Assembly (NCBI GenBank): GCA_036557705.1
Contig: DATBHB010000004.1
Span: forward strand, 1 to 64,000
Origin: VAZQ01 sp036557705
GTDB lineage: Bacteria; Pseudomonadota; Alphaproteobacteria; Rhizobiales; Xanthobacteraceae
Direction: 5' to 3'
DNA length: 64,000 nucleotides
Shown piece after piece: positions 34,942 to 42,615 of the stretch (the first letter of the stretch is position 1; each line of letters begins with the position of its first letter). Under the pieces are notes generated by a model that did not search any database, was not told the DNA's origin, and was given only the letters and a program-made list of their open reading frames with translations. A program made the translations under genes and the position numbers.

Positions 34942-35799
34942 ATGACCACATTGCCTCAACGCCAGTCTCTGCCCGCTGCCGCAGCCGTTATTGCGGCCGC
35001 AGCTCTGATCGTCGCCGGACCGGTCCAGGTCAACGGCCAGACCCCGCCTCCCGATTTTTCACTAAACGGCACGGGCGGGTGGCTCGCCACCAGCGGCGAC
35101 TTCACTGCGGTGCCGGGCGCAGCCGGTCCGGGGCCAATGACCTCTGACCCCCGCCACCCGTACGTGCCCAACAACGTGGGCCGCCAGCCCACCTACCGGA
35201 TCGCCGACCTCACCCACCCAAGTTTGAAACCCTGGGTCAAGGAGCGGATGAAGAAGGATAACGACGAGGTGCTGGCCGGAAAGATCGGCTTCACTCCGCG
35301 TTCAAGCTGCATGCCGGCCGGCGTTCCCGGATTCATGAACTACGGAGGGCCAAACCCTTACTATCTGATCCAGACGCCCAAGCAGGTAGCGATCATCTTC
35401 TCGGGCGACCAGCAGGTACGCCGTATCTATCTTGACGTGCCGCATTCGATAAACCCAAAGCCCTCCTGGTATGGCGAATCGGTCGGGCACTACGAGGGCG
35501 GCGACACGCTTGTCATCGATACCATTGGTTTCAACGACAAGACCTTTATCGATTACTTCCGCACCCCGCATACCGAGAAACTGCACGTCGTGGAACGCTG
35601 GCGCCTCCTTGAGAACAATAAGATTTTGCAAGCCCAGTTCACCGTCGACGATCCCGACGCTTTCTACCAGCCATGGTCAGGAATGCGTCGCTTCCGCCGG
35701 GTCAACACCCCATACTTCGAAGAGGTGTGCGCCGAAAATAACGACAAGATACTTGGTTTCGATTATCACATCCCCGAAGCTGATAAGCCGGATTTTTGA
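34942..35799 (+). CDS. Exported protein of an uncharacterised family (paralogue 1)
   Basis: This 285-residue protein has a signal peptide (AAAVIAAAALIVAGPVQVNGQ) and a GGAGGGAG ribosome-binding site. The core has CMPAGVPGFMNYG, IQTPKQVAIIFSGDQQVRRI, then WYGESVGHYEGGDTLVIDT, a TPHTEKLHVVERWR block, DPDAFYQPWSGM and a late EEVCAEN. The gene at 40334-41518 shares the GH-EGDTLVID, LH-VERWR, DP-PW and C-E-N blocks, so both belong to one family. I recall similar unannotated proteins in acidobacteria and soil proteobacteria but know no function. It is a single gene with no enzymatic motif that I can name. Confidence 0.7.
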   Translation: MTTLPQRQSLPAAAAVIAAAALIVAGPVQVNGQTPPPDFSLNGTGGWLATSGDFTAVPGAAGPGPMTSDPRHPYVPNNVGRQPTYRIADLTHPSLKPWVKERMKKDNDEVLAGKIGFTPRSSCMPAGVPGFMNYGGPNPYYLIQTPKQVAIIFSGDQQVRRIYLDVPHSINPKPSWYGESVGHYEGGDTLVIDTIGFNDKTFIDYFRTPHTEKLHVVERWRLLENNKILQAQFTVDDPDAFYQPWSGMRRFRRVNTPYFEEVCAENNDKILGFDYHIPEADKPDF

Positions 35800-35810
35800 G
35801 CGCAGGAAAC

Positions 35811-35951
35811 GTGTGGGGGCGGGTTTCAAACTCGCCCTCGTCTCGGCAGACGCCGGTCGGGATTGTTGTCCGGGTCCTCCGCCCATTGCGCAGGATAGAC
35901 CCGCGGTCCGTGTTTGTCGCGTCAGGGCGGGTTTAAAACCCGCTCCTACAC
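35811..35951. repeat. Inverted repeat, family C
   Basis: GTGTGGGGGCGGGTTTCAAA at one end and GGGCGGGTTTAAAACCCGCTCC at the other enclose a GCGGTCCGTGTTTGTCGCG block shared with 47486. The remaining bases to 36093 show no gene. Confidence 0.82.
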
Positions 35952-36093
35952 GCATCTCGGTCCGTGCGCATTCTACCCGCCGCCGACCAAACGATTTCAA
36001 GGAACAATTACCTACCAAGACAGCGCTCTGGCGGCGTTTGTTGCGCTTGCCCCGGTCATACCGTCGCCGCAGTTTCCCGGACAAAATAGTAGC

Positions 36094-36885
36094 ATGCGAG
36101 GGATCGTTCTCATAGCCGCCCTCCTGTTGTCGGATGGCGCTGCCCGTGCAATCGAGTGCCAGCCGTCGCCGCCGGCTGCCAACAAAGCCCATTGGGCGTG
36201 GCGCCTGATCGACAGTAAAAAATGTTGGTACGCCGGCGACCCCGGCATGGCCAAATCGAAATTGCATTGGCCGGCGAATGCCGGTCGAGCGACCGAGCGA
36301 GCGCAGCGCGCTGCATTCACTTCGGCCGAGCGCACCGTCGATTCCGGTCAGAACACCGCTCGCGAGCCGGCGCAGCGTACTGATCTGCTCGGATCAACCG
36401 AGGCTCAGTCCTGGTCTTCCCCGCGGATTGGGCTTGCGGTTCCCGCCAGCGACACTGAGTGGACTGCCCGCCGCACACCGGAGACGAGTGAGACGTCCAC
36501 CACATCCTTTCCGGCGGCGGGAAGCGACGTTGTTGCAGGCGAGAGGCGCCCTCCCGCACAAAACCGTGCCTCACCAGGAGCCCGCCCTTCACCAGGAGTC
36601 CACGCGTCGCCGCCAAGCGCGGCGCTAATCAAAGGCCTGCTTCTATTGATTACTGTGTGCGTACCGTCCGCATGGGCATTTTACTTGCGCAGACGGCCGC
36701 GACTGCGACTATGGCGTTTTGTCGAACGACAAACAGTTCACGTGCCACCCTCCGCGCCCAAGCTGCGGTCCCTGCACAATGCGCCTGCGCGGCGCCCATC
36801 GGAACATTCGTTGTCGCGATCGAGCCCCCGTTCAACATCGAGCCGCCGCAGGCGAACTGCCCAGGATATCATGGCTTGGCGGTGA
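36094..36885 (+). CDS. Hypothetical exported protein with a probably frameshifted tail
   Basis: The frame gives 264 residues from the ATG at 36094. The N-terminus is a signal peptide (RGIVLIAALLLSDGAARA) followed by a compact block HWAWRLIDSKKCWYAGDPGM and KSKLHWP, a layout I associate with short unannotated proteins in Bradyrhizobium relatives. The middle is Ser/Thr/Pro-rich. A hydrophobic segment LIKGLLLLITVCVPSAWAFY occurs near residue 190. Beyond it the sequence becomes Arg/Ser-rich and lacks protein-like character, so a frameshift near 36650 is plausible. I do not recognise the function. 36886-36985 holds no supported gene. Confidence 0.5.
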   Translation: MRGIVLIAALLLSDGAARAIECQPSPPAANKAHWAWRLIDSKKCWYAGDPGMAKSKLHWPANAGRATERAQRAAFTSAERTVDSGQNTAREPAQRTDLLGSTEAQSWSSPRIGLAVPASDTEWTARRTPETSETSTTSFPAAGSDVVAGERRPPAQNRASPGARPSPGVHASPPSAALIKGLLLLITVCVPSAWAFYLRRRPRLRLWRFVERQTVHVPPSAPKLRSLHNAPARRPSEHSLSRSSPRSTSSRRRRTAQDIMAWR

Positions 36886-36985
36886 ACAGCCGGCAAGCCG
36901 CCGACTGTTCGATGTTCCTCGGGGTAACGCGGCTTATTCTTACTGCGTCAGAAACTCCGTAGGGGTCCGCATGCTACCCGAAGTA

Positions 36986-37420
36986 TTATTGTTGCGCGAA
37001 ACCGTTCGGCTTCTCGGCCAAGCCATTTGTCAGCGCTTCGACCTTCTTGAGGAAATTCGGCATTTCTGTTTCCGGCGTCTCAGCGCGAGACTTTTCCCTC
37101 CGCTGCCGATAGGTCTCCTGCTCTGCCCGCTTTACCACATCATCGATCGTCTGGCCGACCACGTCGAGCCGAGTAATGATCTCGTTGGCGAGCGAGTGGT
37201 AGTGCCGCCGCTCCGACCGCTCCTGCTCAAGGGTCAGCTTCAGCGACTCGACCTGGCTTTCCAACTGAAGATTGGCTGTCTCTAGAGATTTGACCTGGTC
37301 CGTCAACCTGGAATTTTCAGTGCGAAGGTGTTCTACTCCGAGGATCGAGTCTCGAATCTTTTCGGTCAGCGGGTCAACAGCTTCTCCGTCTGGCTTTGTA
37401 GCAACGGCCTTGATGGTCAT
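36986..37420 (-). CDS. Coiled-coil hypothetical protein
   Basis: This 144-residue protein starts at the ATG at 37420, preceded by GGGAGGGAG. Residues about 25-95 form a strong predicted coiled coil with heptads such as LRTENSRLTDQVKSLETANL and LKLTLEQERSERR. The C-terminus is charged and ends AEKPNGFAQQ. No signal or membrane segment is present. It is not recognised; it could be a scaffold or an accessory to a toxin or phage system, but nothing nearby supports that. The next 373 bases to the TctC gene show only a short direct repeat (AGCATATCCCGCG twice near 37697-37726). Confidence 0.6.
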   Translation of the reverse strand: MTIKAVATKPDGEAVDPLTEKIRDSILGVEHLRTENSRLTDQVKSLETANLQLESQVESLKLTLEQERSERRHYHSLANEIITRLDVVGQTIDDVVKRAEQETYRQRREKSRAETPETEMPNFLKKVEALTNGLAEKPNGFAQQ

Positions 37421-37793
37421 ACTACTCCCTCCCACACAACTGTACTGATCCTCAATTTGAGCGTCAGACAAAGTGGCAATTGTGTGATCTCGTGATCACA
37501 AACGTCGATTAGTAGATTCAATCCGTGTAATGGATGTCCTGCCACACGAAGACGTGGCAAGAGACATCACGTTTCAGCCGGAAATCTGATCCATTTTGGC
37601 CATAAAGGCGGATCCGCGCCGCCGGCTTGATCAGGGAGCCCTTTGTCTTCTCGAAAGCGCCCCTTGACGCGAGCGGCACCGACCGCGGACAATCCCGCGC
37701 AGCATATCCCGCGGCAGCATATCCCGCGCAGGACGGGAATCGTGTTCGCCGAGTCTTGAGCTTTTTCCGCGCGGCTTGGCTGAGGCATGCACA

Positions 37794-38816
37794 ATGACGT
37801 TACGGCGCGTTCTCGTCATCATGGTTCTGTTCGCAAGCCTGCCGGCGCCGGTTGCCTTGGCGCAGACGGTGGCGGATTTCTATCGGGGCAAATCCCTCGA
37901 ACTCGATATCAATGTCAGCGTAGGCGGCGGCTACGATCTCTACGCGCGCATGGTCGCGCGACATCTGGGCAAGCACATCCCCGGCAATCCCGCCATCCTG
38001 CCGAAGAACATGGAAGGCGGCGGCGGCATGCGGCTCGCCAACTGGCTCTACAACGTCGCCCCGAAGGACGGCACCGCCATCGGGGCGCTCGCCCGCGCCA
38101 CGGCCTTCGAGCCTCTGCTCGGTAACAAGAGCGCCCAGTATGACGGCACCAAGTTCAATTATATCGGCAGCGCCAATGATGAGGTCAGCGTTTGCGTTGC
38201 CTGGTACACGTCCGGCGTCAAGACGTTCGCGGATGCGCAGCGGATGCAGCTCGTGGTCGGCTCCGCCGGTGTTGCCGACGACACTTACCAATATCCCGCG
38301 CTTCTCAACCACATGTTCGGCGCCAGGTTCAAGATAATCCCCGGCTATCCGGGGGGAAACGAGATCAACCTGGCAATGGAGCGCGGAGAAGTGCAGGGCC
38401 GTTGCAGCATTCCCTGGTCCACGGTCAAGGCCACCCGTCGCTCCTGGATCGAAGAGAACAGGGTAAGCCTGCTGATGCAGTACTCGCTTGCCAAGCACCC
38501 CGATCTGCCGAACGTGCCGCTGGTAATGGACCTCGCCAAGACCGACGAGCAGCGCACGATCCTCAAGCTCATCTTCGGCCGCCAAGTGATGGGCCGTCCC
38601 TTCGCGGCGCCGCCGGGGGTGCGCAAGGATGTGATCGACGCGTTGCGCAAGGCGTTCACGGAAACGATGGCTGACAAGGAGTTTCTCATCGAAGCCGAGA
38701 AAGCCAAACTCGAGATCACGCCGGTTTCCGGCGATAGGATCCAGAGCCTCGTGCAAGAAGTCTACAGCAACACGACGGCGGAACTGGCCGCGAAGGCGGG
38801 CGCGGCGATGAAATAA
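37794..38816 (+). CDS. TctC/Bug-family periplasmic solute-binding protein (orphan)
   Basis: This 340-residue periplasmic binding protein has a signal peptide ending LAQTVADFYRG. The TctC fold shows VGGGYDLYARMVARHLGKHI, PGNPAILPKNMEGGGGMR, and NVAPKDGTAIG near residue 85, followed by RFKIIPGYPGGNEINLAMER. The family binds carboxylates for tripartite TctABC uptake, but no tctA/tctB genes are in the window, so it is an orphan of the large Bug type. A diverged paralogue lies at 42616-43668. The ligand is unknown. Confidence 0.85.
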   Translation: MTLRRVLVIMVLFASLPAPVALAQTVADFYRGKSLELDINVSVGGGYDLYARMVARHLGKHIPGNPAILPKNMEGGGGMRLANWLYNVAPKDGTAIGALARATAFEPLLGNKSAQYDGTKFNYIGSANDEVSVCVAWYTSGVKTFADAQRMQLVVGSAGVADDTYQYPALLNHMFGARFKIIPGYPGGNEINLAMERGEVQGRCSIPWSTVKATRRSWIEENRVSLLMQYSLAKHPDLPNVPLVMDLAKTDEQRTILKLIFGRQVMGRPFAAPPGVRKDVIDALRKAFTETMADKEFLIEAEKAKLEITPVSGDRIQSLVQEVYSNTTAELAAKAGAAMK

Positions 38817-38874
38817 ACGCGATCAGGGGGAATCACAGGCGCGAGACGGCAAGCCAGAGTCAAGCATCGCTCGG

Positions 38875-38951
38875 TTGAGGAACATAATGTTCTCGATTAT
38901 GTTCCTTGAGAACATTGTTTCCTGCGAACGTTCCTGATTATGTTCCTCAAG
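38875..38951. repeat. Nested palindromes overlapping the lytic transglycosylase start
   Basis: TTGAGGAACATAAT (38875-38888) is perfectly mirrored by ATTATGTTCCTCAA (38937-38950). Inside, AATGTTCTC (38886-38894) is mirrored by GAGAACATT (38908-38916), and ATTATGTTCCT also occurs directly at 38897. The right outer arm contains the ATG at 38940 used for the next gene. Two mutually exclusive hairpins can form. Confidence 0.75.
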
Positions 38952-39962
38952 TGTGGCGAAACCGCCCGATGGCTTGGCGGCCTCGGCCGAAGAGGCGGAC
39001 TTTTCCTGGGCCTGCTTCTGTCGGCGACCTTGGCAGCTCACGGCCAACCTGGCCCGGTGTCGCGCCTCGGCGATGATGAGACGACGATACAAGAACAGCC
39101 CTCCGTCGGAAACAGTCAGGCGGAACAAACTCACGCGGCGGAACAAACTCGCGAGCCGCAGCCAAGCCCTCCGGCGGCAGCGCCCGAGAGGCAAAGTGCA
39201 GCGTCGGGAGCAGCCGGCAGCCTCTGTGAGGCGCTCGCCACGGTGGCCGCAAGCAACAATCTGCCGGTCGATTTCTTCATCCGCCTGATCTGGCAGGAAA
39301 GTCGCTTCAAGCCGGACGCGATCAGCCGGGCAGGCGCACAGGGGGTCGCTCAATTCATGCCCGCAACCGCAAGACTGCGCGGTCTTGACAACCCGTTCAA
39401 TGCCCTCGAAGCCATTGCCAAGTCGGCTCAGCTGCTGCGTGACCTCCGTAGCGAATTTGGAAACCTTGGCCTGGCGGCAGCGGCGTACAATGCCGGATCT
39501 GGACGCGTTCGCGATTGGCTGGGCAGCCGGCGCCCGCTTCCGGGCGAAACGCGCGCCTACGTACGCCTCGTGACCGGCCGCACTGTCGAAGAATGGGCCG
39601 GAGGCCAAACCGACGCCATCGGGATGCCGTCCGTGAAAGACGTGCCGTGCAATGTGGCGGCGACCGCTTTGGTTGCGGCCGAGGGGGGTGGCTCGCCGCC
39701 GAAAGCGGAAACCGTCAAGCCATGGGGCGTGGAAGTGGTGGGCGGCCCCACGCCAGCCAAGGCGCTTGTTCGCTACCGTGAATGGCTGCCGAAATACGCT
39801 GGCATAGTCGGCGACCGCGAGCCGCACGTCGTCATTCGCGGAATTCTGGGCAATATGGGCGCCGCGCGCGTCCGAGTCGGCGAAGACAGCCAGGCCGCGG
39901 CGGCAAAATTGTGCGCCGCGCTGCGGAAGGCCGGTACATATTGTGACGTGCTGCGCAACTGA
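38940..39962 (+). CDS. Lytic transglycosylase (SLT domain)
   Basis: This protein of 340 residues is exported, with a hydrophobic segment LFLGLLLSATLAAHG near residue 22. A Gln/Pro-rich spacer precedes the SLT domain (about residues 98-200), which has IWQESRFKPDAISRAGAQG containing the catalytic Glu, VAQFMPATA and AAAAYNAGSGRVRDWL. The C-terminal part has REPHVVIRGI and a closing segment that may be SPOR-like. It cleaves peptidoglycan glycan strands. The start codon lies within an inverted repeat arm, so the N-terminus is uncertain. Confidence 0.85.
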   Translation: MFLKCGETARWLGGLGRRGGLFLGLLLSATLAAHGQPGPVSRLGDDETTIQEQPSVGNSQAEQTHAAEQTREPQPSPPAAAPERQSAASGAAGSLCEALATVAASNNLPVDFFIRLIWQESRFKPDAISRAGAQGVAQFMPATARLRGLDNPFNALEAIAKSAQLLRDLRSEFGNLGLAAAAYNAGSGRVRDWLGSRRPLPGETRAYVRLVTGRTVEEWAGGQTDAIGMPSVKDVPCNVAATALVAAEGGGSPPKAETVKPWGVEVVGGPTPAKALVRYREWLPKYAGIVGDREPHVVIRGILGNMGAARVRVGEDSQAAAAKLCAALRKAGTYCDVLRN

Positions 39963-39986
39963 ACGCGAACCGGGCGGGAGAAGCAA

Positions 39987-40328
39987 ATGAGCGGAATTAA
40001 GCGCGTGTTGACGTGTGCCGCACTCGGTGCCGGCGTTTTGATTATCTCGGCGGCGACCGCATCGGCGGCGAACGCATCAGCGGCGAACGCATCAGCGGCG
40101 ATCGTTTACAGGGGCACATCCGGTTGGCACGTTCATGAGAAGCATAAGCATCCGATCAAGCCGGTCGAGGTCTTTTTCGCCGACGACTGGCGCTGGGGTC
40201 GAACAAACGACTACCATTGGCGGCTTGAACACGGGATGCGCGGTTACTTGCGCGGGAACAGGTTGATTTGGATAGAACCGTCGTACTTGTATCCCTTCTC
40301 GCCCCCCGAACCGCCGTTTCGGCGTTGA
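39987..40328 (+). CDS. Small secreted hypothetical protein with a 15-bp coding tandem repeat
   Basis: This 113-residue protein has a signal peptide (TCAALGAGVLIISAATASAA). The signal end is expanded by about three copies of GCATCAGCGGCGAAC (40050-40102), translated as repeated NASAA. The mature part is rich in His, Trp and Tyr (SGWHVHEKHKHPIKPVEVFF, RTNDYHWRLEHGM). It is not recognised. It lies 24 bases after the lytic transglycosylase gene on the same strand and may be co-expressed, and it is convergent with the gene at 40334. Confidence 0.6.
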   Translation: MSGIKRVLTCAALGAGVLIISAATASAANASAANASAAIVYRGTSGWHVHEKHKHPIKPVEVFFADDWRWGRTNDYHWRLEHGMRGYLRGNRLIWIEPSYLYPFSPPEPPFRR

Positions 40329-40333
40329 GGTTG

Positions 40334-41518
40334 CTATTGCTGTAACGGGTCCCGCGGAGCTTGGCCGTTTGTAAGCAGGGCCCCGTTGGTGTTGTCTACG
40401 GTCGCGGGATCGGGGCCTCGTCGCTCCGCAAAAGCGGCGTCCTCGACGCGCCGGCCATGGAGGAGGCCGGGGAGACCGAGGTTGCCTTCGTGGCAGCGCG
40501 GCTCCGTGTAAAACCGGTTCTCTTCGTCGCTCTGCCTGGAGAACTCCTGCTTGACCGTCCAAGGACGCGCCCACACCGTCGGGTCTTCCATTGTAACCTC
40601 GTAAGACAGCGTGCTTGGGCCGGTGCGCCTCCAGCGCTCAACCAGATGCAGGTTCTCGCGCGATCCAAAAGCATCCGTCTTTGGACTGAAGTTGGTGACG
40701 TCGATCACGAGCGTGTCGCCCTCCCAATGGCCGCGCGAATCGCCGAACCACTGGCGGATGTTGGCGGGCAAATGGGGGCTTCCGTCCATGACGATGTTGC
40801 GTTGCCAGCCTTGCCCCTGACCTACGTCGTAGGCGATCGAAATGCCGCCCGGAGTCTGCACGATCCGGCGGAAACTGCCGGTATTGCCGCCAAACTCAGG
40901 CAGCCCCGCGGTCAGGCAGCGCTCGGCCAAGTTACTGTCCTCCGGACCGTCGTTACGATCATAACGGCCGGTATTGTAGCGAGGCGGTGCCTCGGCACGG
41001 CGCGGCGAGGGCGTCGGGTCGTATTTCCCACCCGCGCAGCCGGGCAACTTGTTCTTGCAGGTGTCGGTGGATTGCAACAAAGCGAGACGAAACTCCCGTT
41101 CGGCAGCGGCGATATTCTGCGCCTCCGGTGTCAACGGCGGCAGGCGGCCGTTGGGCGGATCGACAATTTTCGAAGTACGCGCGCCGGTGCGCTTGGTGGA
41201 AAAGAACGTCGCCGCATTATAGGCGCCATTGATCTCGCGCTCGGTCGCAAACCGGGTGAGGATCGCCGACCGCGCTTTGTCGAGGTCGGCGCGTTGCTCC
41301 TCGGTGAAAAATTCCTGGTTCGCGTATTTCGGCGAGCGCTGCAGCGGCGTGTCGAATTCGTCGGTCCAAATCCCCTGCAGATCGGGTTCGCCCCAGGGTG
41401 TAGTCAGCGCCCCCACCCTTCCCTCCCCGGCTTGCGGGATCGCCGGCTGCTGCGCGTAAGCGAGGCCGGCCACTACAGCGAGCGAAAGCGGGGTCAACAG
41501 CGCGAGCGATCTCATCAC
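40334..41518 (-). CDS. Exported protein of an uncharacterised family (paralogue 2)
   Basis: This 394-residue protein has a signal peptide (LLTPLSLAVVAGLAYAQQ). The C-terminal two thirds match the 34942 gene in order: ERCLTAGLPEFGGN, IVQTPGGISIAYDVG, FGDSRGHWEGDTLVIDVTNF, RENLHLVERWRRTG and DPTVWARPWT, then PRCHEGN. It is about 100 residues longer at the N-terminal side, with WGEPDLQGIWTDEFDTPLQR and an ARTSKIVDPPNGRLPPLTP block. The function is unknown; the shared acidic/aromatic core suggests a ligand-binding or hydrolytic fold, but no catalytic residues can be named. Confidence 0.72.
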   Translation of the reverse strand: MMRSLALLTPLSLAVVAGLAYAQQPAIPQAGEGRVGALTTPWGEPDLQGIWTDEFDTPLQRSPKYANQEFFTEEQRADLDKARSAILTRFATEREINGAYNAATFFSTKRTGARTSKIVDPPNGRLPPLTPEAQNIAAAEREFRLALLQSTDTCKNKLPGCAGGKYDPTPSPRRAEAPPRYNTGRYDRNDGPEDSNLAERCLTAGLPEFGGNTGSFRRIVQTPGGISIAYDVGQGQGWQRNIVMDGSPHLPANIRQWFGDSRGHWEGDTLVIDVTNFSPKTDAFGSRENLHLVERWRRTGPSTLSYEVTMEDPTVWARPWTVKQEFSRQSDEENRFYTEPRCHEGNLGLPGLLHGRRVEDAAFAERRGPDPATVDNTNGALLTNGQAPRDPLQQ

Positions 41519-41619
41519 GTTTTCCTCCCTGCGAGTTGTGGCGCATTGCTAAGCTTGGGCCCGCGTGCGTTGCGGCTGAACAACGTATCGTAGCATCGCG
41601 CACCCAACGCATCTACCAG

Positions 41620-41755
41620 AACCGTAGGGCAAAACGCGTGCAAAACCGTCAGCGCGATTGTGCACTTGGCGCTGGTCGAAAGACCGACCGCGTGCGCAAA
41701 ATCGCCCTGAATCGGTGTTTCTAGAATCTTGCAGGGCGATTATGCACACCCTACG
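41620..41755. repeat. Diverged family B repeat
   Basis: CCGTAGGGCAAAACGCGTGC at the left and GGGCGATTATGCACACCCTACGG at the right, with internal GATTGTGCACTTGGCGC, keep the family B plan but are strongly mutated. It fills most of the 326-base gap between two divergent exported-protein genes. Confidence 0.6.
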
Positions 41756-41844
41756 GCGCTCGCGATCCCGAAACGTGCTCTAAGATTGCCCAGATCGGAT
41801 ATTATGAGCGTTGCCGCTGGTCGTGAAGGCAAACGGGGCTCGCT

Positions 41845-42615
41845 GTGACGACGGTGCGCAAGGAGTTGCTCCTCGGCAGGTTCGGCGCGATCGCAATCGC
41901 CGCCTGCCTGGTTGCTGCGCTGCTGATGGGGGACGCGCGGGCAGCCGAGCCCGCTCGCAAGGTAGCCGTTGTGTCGTTCGGTCTGTTTGGCGACCAGGAC
42001 GTTTTTGAACACGAGGCCACCGGAGCCGCGCAAATCGTCGCTAGCCGCTTCGGAGGCAATCCGGTCATCACCCAGTTCAATAATAAAAAAGGCGGCGCAG
42101 CGACGATCGAGGGGCTCGACACGACGCTGCAGTCGACAGCACAAAAGCTCAACCGCGACCGCGACGTTCTGTTTCTGATCCTCACATCGCACGGGGCGTG
42201 GAACCACGGTCTTTGGGTCGTGGCCGGGCGGATCAAGCAGATGCTGCCGCCGTGGGCGCTCGGCGCCATGCTCGACCGCACCGGCGTCCGCCACAAGGCA
42301 ATCGTGATATCGGCCTGCTATTCCGGGTCGTTCATCCCCCGCCTTGCCGGGCCGGATGCGATGGTCGTAACGGCGGCCGATGCGAATCATCCCTCGTTCG
42401 GCTGTCAGGACGGGGCCAAGTGGACCTATTTTGGGGACGCTTTTTTCAACGTCGCGCTGCGCCGGGCCGACACGCTGCGAGGCGCATTCGAAGAGGCCCG
42501 TACGCTGGTGAGGGAACGGGAGCTTCGCGAAGGCTTCGATCCGTCAAATCCGCAATTGGCGGGCGGCGAAAACGTGGAACCGTTGCTGGTCGCCCGTCCT
42601 CAACTCGGACATTGA
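41845..42615 (+). CDS. Legumain-like C13-family peptidase, exported
   Basis: This 256-residue protein starts at GTG and has a signal peptide (AIAACLVAALLMGDARAAEP). The caspase-clan dyad is visible: His in LILTSHGAWNHG near residue 112 and Cys in VISACYSGSFIPRL near residue 154, each after a hydrophobic strand. This is the Peptidase_C13 pattern (legumain, GPI8 and bacterial relatives). Its stop directly abuts the stop of the convergent TctC-like gene. Protease activity is inferred from the dyad; the substrate is unknown. Confidence 0.82.
   Translation: MTTVRKELLLGRFGAIAIAACLVAALLMGDARAAEPARKVAVVSFGLFGDQDVFEHEATGAAQIVASRFGGNPVITQFNNKKGGAATIEGLDTTLQSTAQKLNRDRDVLFLILTSHGAWNHGLWVVAGRIKQMLPPWALGAMLDRTGVRHKAIVISACYSGSFIPRLAGPDAMVVTAADANHPSFGCQDGAKWTYFGDAFFNVALRRADTLRGAFEEARTLVRERELREGFDPSNPQLAGGENVEPLLVARPQLGH

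Noticed and set aside
38882..38950. LexA-type SOS box (GTTC-N7-GTTC) near the lytic transglycosylase
   Set aside because: The GTTC pairs are spaced by 8 bases, not 7, and are part of larger inverted repeats.
40361..41593. A 410-codon plus-strand frame opposite the exported protein at 40334
   Set aside because: The minus-strand gene has a signal peptide and conserved blocks shared with its paralogue; the plus-strand frame has neither.
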